Shown here: positions 1 to 8,398 of the stretch, piece by piece
Layout of the letters: every line of letters starts with the position of its first letter
Numbering within the stretch: the stretch's first letter is position 1
Source: Nitrososphaerota archaeon
GTDB taxonomy: Archaea > Thermoproteota > Nitrososphaeria > Nitrososphaerales > CADDZS01
NCBI GenBank assembly: GCA_021325255.1
Contig: JAJPHP010000081.1
Coordinates: forward strand, 1-64,000
Direction: 5' to 3'
Length of the DNA stretch: 64,000 bases
Made by a program: the position numbers and the translations under genes
The notes under the pieces: model-generated
What the model saw: only the letters and a program-made list of their open reading frames with translations
Told to the model about the DNA's origin: nothing
Database searches by the model: none

Positions 1-197
1 ACATCTCCGAGCGAGTCAACAAGCATCTTGTCCATGCCTCGCGGACCGAGAGAACTCTTGACAATCTCTGCGATCAACTTTGCTGCGAAGATGTTGTTGC
101 GCTGAGCTTCGTTACCCTTTACCTGAGAAGAACCTTCTTTGAGTATAAGTACAGGCTGCCCGCTCGATGTTGTAGCGGGGATGGCTGTTGCTGACAT
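1..197 (-). CDS. Thermosome subunit (group II chaperonin), N-terminal part
   Basis: The reverse strand reads from an ATG at 197 and runs off the left edge, giving about 65 residues. The segment [19 protein letters not shown] is the ATP-binding N-terminal signature of archaeal thermosome and eukaryotic CCT subunits. These form double-ring, ATP-driven folding chambers in the cytoplasm. The first 20 or so residues are variable, as is usual. Nothing can be said about the apical domain or the C-terminus because the gene is cut by the window. A TATA-like element lies about 75 bases upstream on the same strand. Family identity is clear; which paralog (alpha, beta or gamma) is not. Confidence 0.93.
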   Translation of the reverse strand, partial: MSATAIPATTSSGQPVLILKEGSSQVKGNEAQRNNIFAAKLIAEIVKSSLGPRGMDKMLVDSLGD

Positions 198-267
198 TTC
201 TTTCTACAAATCACACTCTTCTTTTTTCTTATTCGAAATAGCGTTAGGTAGCCACATTCGCGCGAGA

Positions 268-285
268 TATCATAAATATTTTGCG
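268..285 (-). promoter_or_regulatory. Putative TATA-box promoter of the thermosome gene
   Basis: On the reverse strand the A/T-rich core AAATATTTATGATATC lies about 75 bases before the thermosome ATG, next to a purine-poor stretch. An archaeal TATA box sits about 25 bases before the transcription start, which would leave a leader of roughly 50 bases. This is read from composition only. The rest of 198-549 holds no gene that I can support, although the rightward frame is open for about 80 bases before the ATG at 550. Confidence 0.4.
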
Positions 286-549
286 GGATGAGATATGCCA
301 TCTCAAAGAACAAGAATTCACTTTGGCCTCCCTGATTCTCGGGTTCCAGTCCGGAAACATCCCTGTTCGGAAGCGTAGAAAGAGAGAGAGGGGAAAGAGC
401 TCCTGAAGGGAGTTCAGAATCACTTTAGTACTTCGCTGGCCGAAAACAGGACCTGCGTAGGCTGGCGGTGAAGAATCCTGGACCCTCTGCTCCGCATCGA
501 GAGCTCAAACTCGCTGAACCAGAAAATAAAGAAAAGCATCGCATCAAAA

Positions 550-1149
550 ATGAAGAACGTTGAAGAGGGTGTGGCTTTCGTCGAGAGCTCGATCGCACAA
601 CCAGGAGTAAGATACCCACCATACTTTGTCGAACCGCTGTTGAGGGTTGTAGAGTCGAGAGACAATATTGGAGGGCTGGGAGTGCTCTATGCGAGGACAA
701 TCCCCGTTGATGTGAATGGCCATGTAAGTGTTCTCGTTGAACTGTCTGCTCCGCTAGTTCTGTACTCGACAAAGTCTCTGCTAAAGACAATCTTGGCACA
801 TGAGCTCCTTCACTACGTGGAGCTTGTGAAACGCTTCTCGAGGATGGATGTAGTCTCTCAGATCACCTCGTCCTCCGTATTCGAAGAGGGATTCGAAGAT
901 GCTTCCCGTGCTATTGACCCCTTGCTGATCTACAAAAACAAGAGACTAATTGCCCTTTTGAAGAAACGTGAAATTCAGGGGTTCACAGATGACAAGCTCA
1001 ATGAAAAGTGCAGGACAAAGTGGATCGAGAAGGGACTTCCGACTGCAATGCTTCCCGTGGGAAGAAATCAAGCATCCGTCTCGGTAGAGTCTGTAATCAG
1101 GACCAAGTTTGATGCTGGCCTTATGGAATTGATTTCGAAACTACCTTGA
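550..1149 (+). CDS. Small HExxH protein, putative metallopeptidase
   Basis: A 199-residue protein with AHELLHYVE around residues 83-91: His84, Glu85 and His88 form an HExxH zinc-protease motif. The motif follows a hydrophobic beta-like stretch (residues 58-72), as in minimal gluzincin-type folds. No signal peptide or membrane segment is visible, so a cytoplasmic location is likely. The third zinc ligand is not obvious; the Glu-rich stretch EEGFEDASRAID about 25 residues later is a candidate. The same reading frame stays open upstream to about 469 without an ATG, GTG or TTG, so the ATG at 550 was kept. Substrate and role are unknown. A second, unrelated small HExxH protein is at 19259-19789. 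Confidence 0.6.
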   Translation: MKNVEEGVAFVESSIAQPGVRYPPYFVEPLLRVVESRDNIGGLGVLYARTIPVDVNGHVSVLVELSAPLVLYSTKSLLKTILAHELLHYVELVKRFSRMDVVSQITSSSVFEEGFEDASRAIDPLLIYKNKRLIALLKKREIQGFTDDKLNEKCRTKWIEKGLPTAMLPVGRNQASVSVESVIRTKFDAGLMELISKLP

Positions 1150-1322
1150 CAGGCGAACATTGTGAGAGAAAAATAGGATCAAATAAGGTTACCGACCGAA
1201 ATCAGCCCCCATGAATTCACAATTTCTCTTGCGTGAGTGTTATTTTCGCGATTGACGCTGTTCCTCGTGTCTATCACTCCTAATTTGGTCGTTTATTCAA
1301 TACGGAGACGAATTGTGACTCA

Positions 1323-2999
1323 ATGAGACCTTTGGAGCAACAAGAGAAATCAAAGATACTTTCGACGCTTGATACGCTTACCGCGCGGAAGCAGGTTCAC
1401 GCCATATGCGTCTATGGGTCACAGGTTGCAGGCTACGCAAGAGAGGACAGCGATTACGACGTCATTGTCGCACTTAGCCCATTTAGACAGAGGATCAAGT
1501 ACTACTACTTGAAAGGGGAGGTAGATTGTTCCGCCCTGGTCGTAGAGGCCAAGTCCTTTGAAAATGATTGCCTCGGGTCGAGCCTCGGTGAGTTTGTCGC
1601 TGGTCGACTGCTAAATCCCTACGAAGGTCTCGTAGGAAAGGAGTTCCTCAAAAGAAACGAGGTGGCCTTCAAGAGGAGGGTAATCATCGAGGGGTTGGCC
1701 GACGCCTATGCCGATTATCAGGATTTTGCCTCAGAGATAATTTTCAAACTGTCCTATTTTCTCTTCGAGAAGCTGAAGAAGAGGGCTTCGATTTACCCGC
1801 CAGTCGTTTACAGCTATTCGCAAACATATGGGGAAAATCTGATCTCGGACAATCTTCGAAACTCACTCGAAGGATTTCGAAGTGCTACGGAACTTCTTTG
1901 TTCCGAGGGGATCGTCTCCTACGACCCGCCTGATGACTCCGTACGCCTAGCGTCTGCCTCTCAGACCAAGCACTTCAGGGGCGGGATTTCCGCGAAACTT
2001 AGCGTCGCAGCCGCCTATACTACAAAGAGCATTCGGCAGTACGCAGTCCATGGATACGCTGGGAGAGTCAGCCCGACAGTCGTCGGAAAGGAGGTAATAA
2101 GCAAGTTTTCGAGGACCAGATCGCACATCAAGCTGCCAGAAGCGATTCGCAGCCCAAGAAATGGAGGGAGATGGAGCCTCCCTGAGGGAAGACTCTTCGC
2201 CGAGTCCGGGAACGATTGGATTGGTGATCTAATGGAGTACTTTGGTCTCGAATCAGGCGATTCCAAGGTTATTCAAAAGCCGATGGGCGAAATCTACACG
2301 GCTTCGAGTTTCTACACGCTCGAAGACAGCCTGCATCGACACGAAATCGCAGTGAAGCGATTCCGCGACATAAAGGCGGTGAAGTGGGGGATACTGAATA
2401 TCTGGGCGCTGAAGAACGCAGACTTTGCGGTCAACTCGATGATGCGCCTCTATCGCGAGTATCACGCGATTAAGGAGTTCAGAAGATTCGGGCTCTACAC
2501 CCCCGAGGTCATTGCTGTCTTCCTCTTGCAAGAGATGCTGGTCACCAGATTCATAAAAGGAAAGGACCTTTCAAAACTGCAAACGGAGTACCTCAACGAG
2601 GAGCTCGACGATACTGTTCCTTTTCGGAACTTTGGGTCAATATTGGCCACAGTGCACAACAATGATTACTGCATCGGTGATTCAAAGCCGAGCAATGCTC
2701 TTCTTTCGGATTCAGATTCAAAGATCTATCTAGTCGACCTGGAGCAGTCTCACCCAAACGGTAATCCCTCTTGGGACATCGCTGAGTTCATCTACTACTC
2801 TGTGAGATTCACTATGAAGGAAGAGAGGGCGAGGCAGCTCGTCAGCGCGTTCATAAGCGGTTACGTGGACAAGAGCGAGGATAGCTCGGTCGTGGAAAAG
2901 GCATGCGCCCTTAGATACAGGGCTCCCTTTCAGGCCTTCATTGCCCCAAATGTGCTGGGAGCTGTGCTCAAAGACCTCAAGGCGAATTCAAGAAAGTGA
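1323..2999 (+). CDS. Nucleotidyltransferase fused to Bud32/RIO-like kinase
   Basis: A 558-residue two-domain protein. The N-terminus carries a minimal nucleotidyltransferase core: YGSQVAGYAREDSDYDVIV, with Gly32-Ser33 and the metal-binding Asp44 and Asp46. The C-terminal third carries an atypical kinase: EIAVKRF with the ATP-binding Lys near residue 344, a helix-C-like RLYREYH, the catalytic loop IGDSKPSN near 451 and the metal site VDLE near 471. This GD-x4-N style loop is typical of Bud32/Kae1-associated and RIO kinases, not of classical Hanks kinases. The middle 200 residues are unassigned. The gene points away from the S27ae cluster end; in many archaea S27ae is followed by KEOPS genes. 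It may be a KEOPS-related or separate atypical kinase. Catalytic residues look intact; function is inferred. Confidence 0.7.
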   Translation: MRPLEQQEKSKILSTLDTLTARKQVHAICVYGSQVAGYAREDSDYDVIVALSPFRQRIKYYYLKGEVDCSALVVEAKSFENDCLGSSLGEFVAGRLLNPYEGLVGKEFLKRNEVAFKRRVIIEGLADAYADYQDFASEIIFKLSYFLFEKLKKRASIYPPVVYSYSQTYGENLISDNLRNSLEGFRSATELLCSEGIVSYDPPDDSVRLASASQTKHFRGGISAKLSVAAAYTTKSIRQYAVHGYAGRVSPTVVGKEVISKFSRTRSHIKLPEAIRSPRNGGRWSLPEGRLFAESGNDWIGDLMEYFGLESGDSKVIQKPMGEIYTASSFYTLEDSLHRHEIAVKRFRDIKAVKWGILNIWALKNADFAVNSMMRLYREYHAIKEFRRFGLYTPEVIAVFLLQEMLVTRFIKGKDLSKLQTEYLNEELDDTVPFRNFGSILATVHNNDYCIGDSKPSNALLSDSDSKIYLVDLEQSHPNGNPSWDIAEFIYYSVRFTMKEERARQLVSAFISGYVDKSEDSSVVEKACALRYRAPFQAFIAPNVLGAVLKDLKANSRK

Positions 3000-3034
3000 A
3001 GGTGGCATTTTATGTGACAATGGGTCGGCTCAAG

Positions 3035-3268
3035 TTACTGCTTTGGCTTTTTGAAGCTCGTGTATCCGCACTTTCCGCAGGTGAGCCTGTCTTTGTGCTC
3101 GCCTAAAAAGACACCGCGGCCGCACCTAGGGCACTCCTTTTTTAGGCGGTTGACGACGTTTCCCTTTACCTCATAAAACTTGTAAACTGGGCTTTCCGCT
3201 CTCGGCTTCTTAGGGCCTGCAGCAGCAGCCTTTGATTCTTGTTTTGCTTGAGTTTGTGTCTCAGACAT
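3035..3268 (-). CDS. rps27ae: Ribosomal protein S27ae
   Basis: A 77-residue protein with the zinc ribbon [20 protein letters not shown] followed by KCGYT near the C-terminus, typical of archaeal S27ae (eS31). It belongs to the small ribosomal subunit, near the decoding region. The first 27 residues are an Ala/Lys/Gln-rich extension longer than the usual archaeal form, but the four Cys ligands and basic core are intact. It is last in the leftward cluster, 33 bases after S24e, which is the standard archaeal order. It converges with the kinase fusion gene on the other strand, 35 bases away. Confidence 0.95.
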   Translation of the reverse strand: MSETQTQAKQESKAAAAGPKKPRAESPVYKFYEVKGNVVNRLKKECPRCGRGVFLGEHKDRLTCGKCGYTSFKKPKQ

Positions 3269-3301
3269 AACTACGCTTCACTAAACCAGACTCGCGGAGG
3301 G

Positions 3302-3667
3302 CTACTTTTTCGCCGGTTCAGAGCCAGCGGCTGGAGCAGTAGACGCTTTTGCCTTCTTTTGCTCCTCTCTGGCCTTCTTTCTTTCGTCTTTTGGCAACTG
3401 CCTGATTGTTATGTAGTGCGGCAGCTGCTCCTTGACTTTGCTCGTATCGTTGAAGACATAAGCCTCGGTAATCAGGTCTCTAGTCCCGAACTTTCCTCTT
3501 AGAGAAATTACCTGCACCTTTGATTTGTCAACTCCGAGTTTTGAAGCGATTGCGTCGCAAGCTGATTGCCTCGTGATCAAACCGCTACCGCCAGTGAAGG
3601 TACCACGTACCTCTCTTCGCGAGAGCAGCGTGTTTTCCGAATCAGAAGATAACTCCAATGTTGACAA
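3302..3667 (-). CDS. rps24e: Ribosomal protein S24e
   Basis: A 121-residue protein matching S24e: an N-terminal beta strand ending in RREVRGTFTG, then TRQSACDAIASKLG, then VQVISLRGKFGTRDLITEAY, the family's most conserved run. The C-terminus is a Lys/Ala-rich tail of about 30 residues. It is a component of the 30S subunit. It lies just before S27ae with a short gap, so both are probably on one transcript. The ATG at 3667 gives the expected length. Identity is secure. Confidence 0.95.
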   Translation of the reverse strand: MSTLELSSDSENTLLSRREVRGTFTGGSGLITRQSACDAIASKLGVDKSKVQVISLRGKFGTRDLITEAYVFNDTSKVKEQLPHYITIRQLPKDERKKAREEQKKAKASTAPAAGSEPAKK

Positions 3668-3845
3668 GTTTCCAATCGTGTTCTCCGTGTGTGTATCGTT
3701 CTTTTTCCCAATTCCTCACTATCGGCTTGTGAATTCCAATCTGAATGGGGAGGGTTCATAATTCTACTTCGTTAAGAGTATTTAATTATTTAGCAAAGAA
3801 GAATACAAGATCACAAACCATTACTGCATTTCTAAGGCTATGATT

Positions 3846-4433
3846 CTATGCAGTCTTTGCTTGCTTCGCCGATTCGTGTTGGGCTGGCTTCCACGCCCAT
3901 CTTGAGCTTCCAAAATAATTCACAATGAAAGCCACCGCGACTGCAACGAGGGAGCTCGGAATGTAGTTCCAACTCGACGCCTTGGAGGTCAGGACAAAGC
4001 TAGTCATAAGGTAGAACACAAACTCATTGACTGCGAAGCTACCAAGGCTCAGTACGTTGTACTTTGCTAGGCGCCCAAGCTTGCCCGAAGTTCCACTTCC
4101 GCTGCTGCCGTGTATCCTGTTCCTGAAGGTAAACCGATCATTCCATACAAAGTTGTTCAGAATGCTCCCCTCAACGCCAATGGCGTTTGCCAGAAGAAGC
4201 TGAGAATTACCTAGAACAAACCCGAACAAAGTAAGCAAAACGAGGTTAACAACGACTCCACTGAGACCCACCATCATGAATTTTGCAAGAGTCCAGTTTT
4301 GTCTGATTCCCTCTACTGGAGATCTTATGATTCCCAAAAGTCCCAATTTTTCGTTCTTTGGTCTGCCCTCTTCCGAAGGACTAGTTTTAGCGCCGTCCTC
4401 GGAGTTCGAAATTTGACCCATAGATGTGAACAA
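3846..4433 (-). CDS. GtrA-family membrane protein
   Basis: A 195-residue protein with a 45-residue polar N-terminus and then about four hydrophobic segments. The run FMMVGLSGVVVNLVLLTLFG is the first GtrA membrane helix, and NNFVWNDRFTFRNR is the conserved loop of the family. GtrA-like proteins are thought to move polyprenyl-linked sugars across membranes for glycan or glycoprotein synthesis. It sits between the dephospho-CoA kinase gene and S24e, a position where archaeal genomes normally have no membrane protein, so it appears inserted in the conserved cluster. A second ATG four codons in (MGQISNS) could be the start. The family is clear, the substrate unknown. Confidence 0.85.
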   Translation of the reverse strand: MFTSMGQISNSEDGAKTSPSEEGRPKNEKLGLLGIIRSPVEGIRQNWTLAKFMMVGLSGVVVNLVLLTLFGFVLGNSQLLLANAIGVEGSILNNFVWNDRFTFRNRIHGSSGSGTSGKLGRLAKYNVLSLGSFAVNEFVFYLMTSFVLTSKASSWNYIPSSLVAVAVAFIVNYFGSSRWAWKPAQHESAKQAKTA

Positions 4434-4639
4434 ATCCCCATTTCTTTCTATCTGAATCGATTTGAAGCGGGTAGCATTTACCTTGTCCTTAGTCGACGGG
4501 AGAGAAAATGGTCGGCCCAGATGAGTGCTTCGATTGGGTTAAAATCAATTGCGTAGAGTGCTTCGGTGTAAATTGACTATTTGAGGCCTGGATTCTGACT
4601 TTATTTCTATTGAGAGCTCTAGAGTTCGTCGTCGGCGAA

Positions 4640-5353
4640 TTACGAGCCTCTTAACGAATGAATTCCCATTTCGATTAGATATCTAGTGCAGCGAGTTCTT
4701 GCTTGTAGAGAATCGACGATTACAAGACCTTCCCCAGGTTGACCGTAGAGTACAATTGATCTTCCCGGATAGAAAGCAACAACTGGAAGTGTAAGTAGGT
4801 CTTCCTCTCCCTTGATCACCAATCTAACACGCTGTGATGGATCTGATAGTAAAAGGCTGAAGCACATCTCTAACGAAAGCAAGGCAGACGAACCTATTCC
4901 ACCGGCCTGATTTTCCGCCGTCAGAGATCTTTCCTTTGAGCCGCTCCAAAAAATCTCTTCTTTCCTATCCTTCCTTCTTTCTCGGCTGTCAATGATTTCC
5001 AGGTTTGGGGAGAGGCCGAGTTCAAGTACTCTCTCAGTCGTCCTATCGCCCACGGTCGCTACAATAGTTGGCGCAACCAGACCGCCCAAATGGGTCTTAG
5101 AGCTCTCTGCAGACTCTCCGGTTTTGAACCGAAACGCATGATCCAAGAGAAGATCATGAGTTACCTTGGAATCCGGAACGAATTCGCCAAGCGGAGCTTT
5201 AAGGTCCTGTCTGATACGTTCAGGGACGAGGAAAAAACTGCCCGGGTTTGGGGACGACGATGAATTCGAGTCCATGGTGATTTTCTCAAAGGGAAAGGGC
5301 AGAGTATCTCTTACGCGATCCAGCCAACCATTGAGAGCGTCGGGGTTGTGCAA
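4640..5353 (-). CDS. GTP-dependent dephospho-CoA kinase (DUF359 family)
   Basis: A 237-residue protein of the archaeal DUF359 family, shown in Thermococcus to phosphorylate dephospho-CoA with GTP, the last step of CoA synthesis. Visible motifs are TVGDRTTERVLELG, IIDSRERR, and the long signature around residues 180-215 including VKGEEDLLTLPVVAFYPGRS and VLYGQPGEGLV. The N-terminal 45 residues are longer and more Ser-rich than in most members. It follows spt4 in the leftward cluster after an 82-base gap; this adjacency of rpoE, spt4 and the kinase is common in archaea and supports the call. Confidence 0.88.
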   Translation of the reverse strand: MHNPDALNGWLDRVRDTLPFPFEKITMDSNSSSSPNPGSFFLVPERIRQDLKAPLGEFVPDSKVTHDLLLDHAFRFKTGESAESSKTHLGGLVAPTIVATVGDRTTERVLELGLSPNLEIIDSRERRKDRKEEIFWSGSKERSLTAENQAGGIGSSALLSLEMCFSLLLSDPSQRVRLVIKGEEDLLTLPVVAFYPGRSIVLYGQPGEGLVIVDSLQARTRCTRYLIEMGIHSLRGS

Positions 5354-5435
5354 TGAACCCGCGAGATTAAGGCCTTGGTCAAATCAGAAATAAGGAATTT
5401 CGCAATCTTCGCTGATCCTTTGAAGGAAAGTGCTC

Positions 5436-5624
5436 TTAACTCACTTTGAGAGCATATCTTCCGGGCTTTGTTATGTTGAGTGTCTTTGCGGCGACAGACT
5501 TCTCGGGACTCACCACGACGATCAGCCCAGACCAATCAGGGGTCAGCTCGGTACTGTGGCAATTAGGGCATATCTTACCTGTGGTAAGCGTCTGGCATTT
5601 TCTGCATGCATATTCTTTAGGCAA
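5436..5624 (-). CDS. spt4: Transcription elongation factor Spt4 (RpoE2)
   Basis: A 62-residue zinc protein: CRKCQ near residue 7 and CPNCHS near residue 19 form the four-Cys site, followed by DWSGLIVVVSPEKS, the conserved Spt4 strand that pairs with Spt5. Spt4-Spt5 clamps RNA polymerase and supports elongation. The gene lies 51 bases after rpoE on the same strand, the universal archaeal arrangement. Length and start fit the family exactly. Spt5 is not in this window. Confidence 0.95.
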   Translation of the reverse strand: MPKEYACRKCQTLTTGKICPNCHSTELTPDWSGLIVVVSPEKSVAAKTLNITKPGRYALKVS

Positions 5625-5675
5625 AAATCACTTCACAGACTCCATAAAAAAGAGGAAACATAGAGCGCTCCCTAG

Positions 5676-6317
5676 CTATTGTTTCTTGCCGGACCTGCGC
5701 TCCAGCTTTGCAGGCTTTTCAGACTCCTTTGACTCGGCGGCTCCGCCTTTCTTTGTGACGCCGCCCTTTGCTGCTTTTTGCACGTCCTCCTCGATCCACT
5801 CTAGTGCGCCTAGGAAGGGCTGCCTGCAAGTCACTCCTATCTTTCCCAACGCAGCTCCGCGCGGGAGGCTTACGGCGGTAATCCTTACCCTCACCTTGCT
5901 GCCAACCTTAAGCGTCCTGTTTGATTGGCTTGCGAGGATGATTCCCTGCTTTACGTCACTTGTGAGATAGTCGTCCGCAATCTGAGAAAGGTGGAGAAGT
6001 GCGTCGGTCGGACCTATCCTCACAAAGGCCCCAAAATCGGTAATCTCAACAATCTCCCCCTCAACAATCTCTTGCACGCGAGGGAAGAAAGTCATTACGT
6101 CAAAGTTTACCTTGTGGAACGTCGCCCCGTCTCCGGGGATAATCTTGCCAGTCGGGTCGACGGCAATATTGGTGATCAGGACAATGTATCCCAGTTCGGG
6201 GTTGATCGTACTTTCGTATTTGCCCTTCAGGATCTCCCTTGCGACTTCATCGAGCTTTGCTCCGAACTTGGCCGGAGGAACTCTGATGACATCCTCTAAC
6301 TCGGAAATTTGAAACAT
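5676..6317 (-). CDS. rpoE: RNA polymerase subunit Rpo7 (RpoE)
   Basis: A 213-residue Rpo7. The N-terminal tip domain starts MFQISELEDVIRVPP and runs through YESTINPELGYI; the S1 RNA-binding domain spans about residues 82-170 with GEIVEITDFGAFVRIGPTDA and LLHLSQIADDY. With Rpo4 it forms the stalk that binds emerging RNA. The last 40 residues are a Lys/Glu-rich tail longer than in many archaea. It is transcribed leftward between the PIN-domain gene (25-base gap) and spt4, as is usual. Identity is secure. Confidence 0.96.
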   Translation of the reverse strand: MFQISELEDVIRVPPAKFGAKLDEVAREILKGKYESTINPELGYIVLITNIAVDPTGKIIPGDGATFHKVNFDVMTFFPRVQEIVEGEIVEITDFGAFVRIGPTDALLHLSQIADDYLTSDVKQGIILASQSNRTLKVGSKVRVRITAVSLPRGAALGKIGVTCRQPFLGALEWIEEDVQKAAKGGVTKKGGAAESKESEKPAKLERRSGKKQ

Positions 6318-6342
6318 AAAGCAAAAATCCTACAAATTTCTC

Positions 6343-6783
6343 CTACTCGCCAGCAGATAAATACGTTGCTCCACTTGAAAAGCTGAAGAAGGGCCTATCT
6401 CTGCGCAAGGTAAGATAAGGTATCTTCAGTTTATCTAATCTTGAAAGCAGTGAGTGGTCAAGCGTCGCGATCACGACTCTGTCTCTGATATCCGCCTTTG
6501 CGATTTCGACCAATTCAAGATCTGCTTCGACTCTTCGTTTTGACGTCCCCGGGAGCACCTTTACGTTGGCTTTCTTTGTCCCTTGTTTCACAAAATCCAG
6601 CGCGGTGGTAGCTCTCCGCATCACAGTTCGGTTTTGACTCTTGGCCAAGCCTTCGAGCTCGCGGACAACAGAAGGCGTAGTCGCCAGCGTGAAATCGCTG
6701 GCAAGTGCCAGAAAGTCAAGTTTCGGAAGAGGGTCGTTCGCGATTTTTATCAGGAAATCGGTGTCAACCAGAAGGAGCGGCAT
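6343..6783 (-). CDS. PIN-domain ribonuclease, Fcf1/Utp24-like
   Basis: A 146-residue PIN domain. VDTDFLIKIA gives the first acidic residue, SVVREL the second (Glu), and DRVVIATLDHSLL the C-terminal Asp pair, the standard metal-binding set. The gene lies directly upstream of rpoE in the same direction and downstream of aIF2-gamma, the conserved archaeal place for the Fcf1/Utp24-type PIN protein. That family is linked to pre-rRNA cleavage in eukaryotes; the role in archaea is inferred. No partner antitoxin gene is adjacent, which argues against a VapC toxin. Confidence 0.8.
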   Translation of the reverse strand: MPLLLVDTDFLIKIANDPLPKLDFLALASDFTLATTPSVVRELEGLAKSQNRTVMRRATTALDFVKQGTKKANVKVLPGTSKRRVEADLELVEIAKADIRDRVVIATLDHSLLSRLDKLKIPYLTLRRDRPFFSFSSGATYLSAGE

Positions 6784-6889
6784 TTCTTGAAATCCCGGAA
6801 TACTTCATGGTACCTGAATTAAACCACGAGATACTCCTTTGACGTGAAAGAATCTCTTTAAAGGACGTCAAGTAGGAGGCAAAAATACT

Positions 6890-8167
6890 CTACCGCACAG
6901 AGCCCGCGCCGATGAGTCTCCACCTGTCGCCAATCCTCCTGCTAATCGCGACTCGGCTCGCCTTCACAGCGCAAATCGGCTTTTTCAACTTACAATCGAC
7001 AATGTGGTCTCTTGTCGATGAGACAATACCGACCGTGACTCCCGTGCCGATGTTAAGCCGAAGAACCTCGCTCATCTTGATCTTGTCGACTTTGACAAGC
7101 TCCTGCGTTCCGACAGCCGTGTCGAACAGCTTCACTTCCATCGATAGGGACTCGTAGACTGGTGGCAAATCTGCCGGCCTGCCTAACACCGACCCAACAA
7201 GAAGATCGCTTCTTGTGAAGAACGGGTCGAGCTTTGTTCCTACAGCTATCAGACCTCCCGGGTGCACAACGTCCGTCTTGCCAGCTGCAGACATTAGAGA
7301 GGTGACCTTGGTTACTACCGGCTCTGCCTTCGTCTGGCCCTCTTCGATTATTCCTGGTCTGAGCTCTATCTCGTCTCCAACAGTAAGCCTGCCCTGAAGA
7401 AGAGTGCCTCCGATTACTCCACCAGTGAGCTTTGAAGGATCAAGACCTGGGTGATTTACGTCAAATGATCTGAGAACCTGCATTAGTGGAGGAGCATTCT
7501 CATTTCTTTCGGGCGTCGGGATGTTCTGCTGGATTGCTTCAATCAGCGCATCGATATTCAGCTTGTGCTGCGCAGAAACCGGTACAATGGGAGCCTTTTC
7601 TGCGACGCTCCCAGCCACAAAGTTCTTGATTGCAGCATAGTTGTCGCGCGCCTGTTTGTCGGACACGAGATCAACCTTGTTTTGAACTACAACGATGTGC
7701 TTCATCCCCATCATCTGAAGAGCTTGGAGATGTTCCCTAGTTTGAGGTTGAGGTACCTTTTCGTTTGCGGCTATTACGAGTATCGACCCGTCCATTACTG
7801 CGGCTCCGGAGAGCATGTTAGCCATTAGACTCTCGTGTCCGGGACAGTCTACGAAACTTACAGCGCGCAAGAGAATGGCATCCCGCCCACACTTTTCGCA
7901 CTTTGGCTCCGTGGTGTAGCAGTCTGGAGGAGGGCACTCCGTGCATTTGTAAAATGCGGCATCAGCGTAACCGACCTTGATTGTGATTCCACGCCTTAAT
8001 TCTTCGCTGTGGGCGCTTGTCCAAATTCCGGTGATAGCCTGGACAAGGGTCGTCTTTCCATGGTCTACGTGACCCGAAGTTCCAATATTGACCTCGGGCT
8101 GCTGGGGGATTTTATGCCTAGCTTTTTGCTCGGACTCTGCAGGTTGTTGGAGGACGGTTGTTGACAT
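6890..8167 (-). CDS. eif2g: Translation initiation factor aIF2 subunit gamma
   Basis: A 425-residue GTPase. G1 is GHVDHGKTTL (residues 32-41), G3 is DCPGHE, G4 is QNKVDL. The Cys knuckle typical of aIF2-gamma is present: CTEC at 75-78 and CEKC at 90-93. aIF2 delivers Met-tRNAi to the small subunit; gamma is the GTP- and tRNA-binding core. Beta-barrel domains II and III follow, with the expected C-terminus KASRVAISRRIGDRWRLIG. The 25-residue polar N-terminal tail is dispensable-looking. It is transcribed leftward, 231 bases after S6e, with the PIN gene following. Confidence 0.97.
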   Translation of the reverse strand: MSTTVLQQPAESEQKARHKIPQQPEVNIGTSGHVDHGKTTLVQAITGIWTSAHSEELRRGITIKVGYADAAFYKCTECPPPDCYTTEPKCEKCGRDAILLRAVSFVDCPGHESLMANMLSGAAVMDGSILVIAANEKVPQPQTREHLQALQMMGMKHIVVVQNKVDLVSDKQARDNYAAIKNFVAGSVAEKAPIVPVSAQHKLNIDALIEAIQQNIPTPERNENAPPLMQVLRSFDVNHPGLDPSKLTGGVIGGTLLQGRLTVGDEIELRPGIIEEGQTKAEPVVTKVTSLMSAAGKTDVVHPGGLIAVGTKLDPFFTRSDLLVGSVLGRPADLPPVYESLSMEVKLFDTAVGTQELVKVDKIKMSEVLRLNIGTGVTVGIVSSTRDHIVDCKLKKPICAVKASRVAISRRIGDRWRLIGAGSVR

Positions 8168-8398
8168 TAGGTTAGAATGTAATCAATTCCGGCATCTTTG
8201 GATTTAAGTGATTCCAGCCTGAAACGCCGAAAAACCAAGGCTCCATAGAAGGGATGCTAGAAATTGACTGAGGCAAAGGCAGTTTAAAGAGGCCTGTTAG
8301 AATCATTCATACCCACTGCATTCCCCGATAGTTCTCGAATGATGAAAAGGAAATGCAGAGAGTGCAAGAAGAATTATAGAGATTGTGTGCTAAAGAGG

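Noticed and set aside
330..390. SRP-like CCAGTCCGGAAAC ... CGGAAG segment
   Set aside because: The symmetric loop and flanking helix of SRP helix 8 do not form, and there is no 300-base structured context.
5311..5535. Leftward frame between Spt4 and the dephospho-CoA kinase gene
   Set aside because: It overlaps both genes in another frame and shows no conserved motif.
6343..6783. PIN protein as a VapC toxin
   Set aside because: No antitoxin gene is adjacent and the position between aIF2-gamma and rpoE is the conserved housekeeping site.
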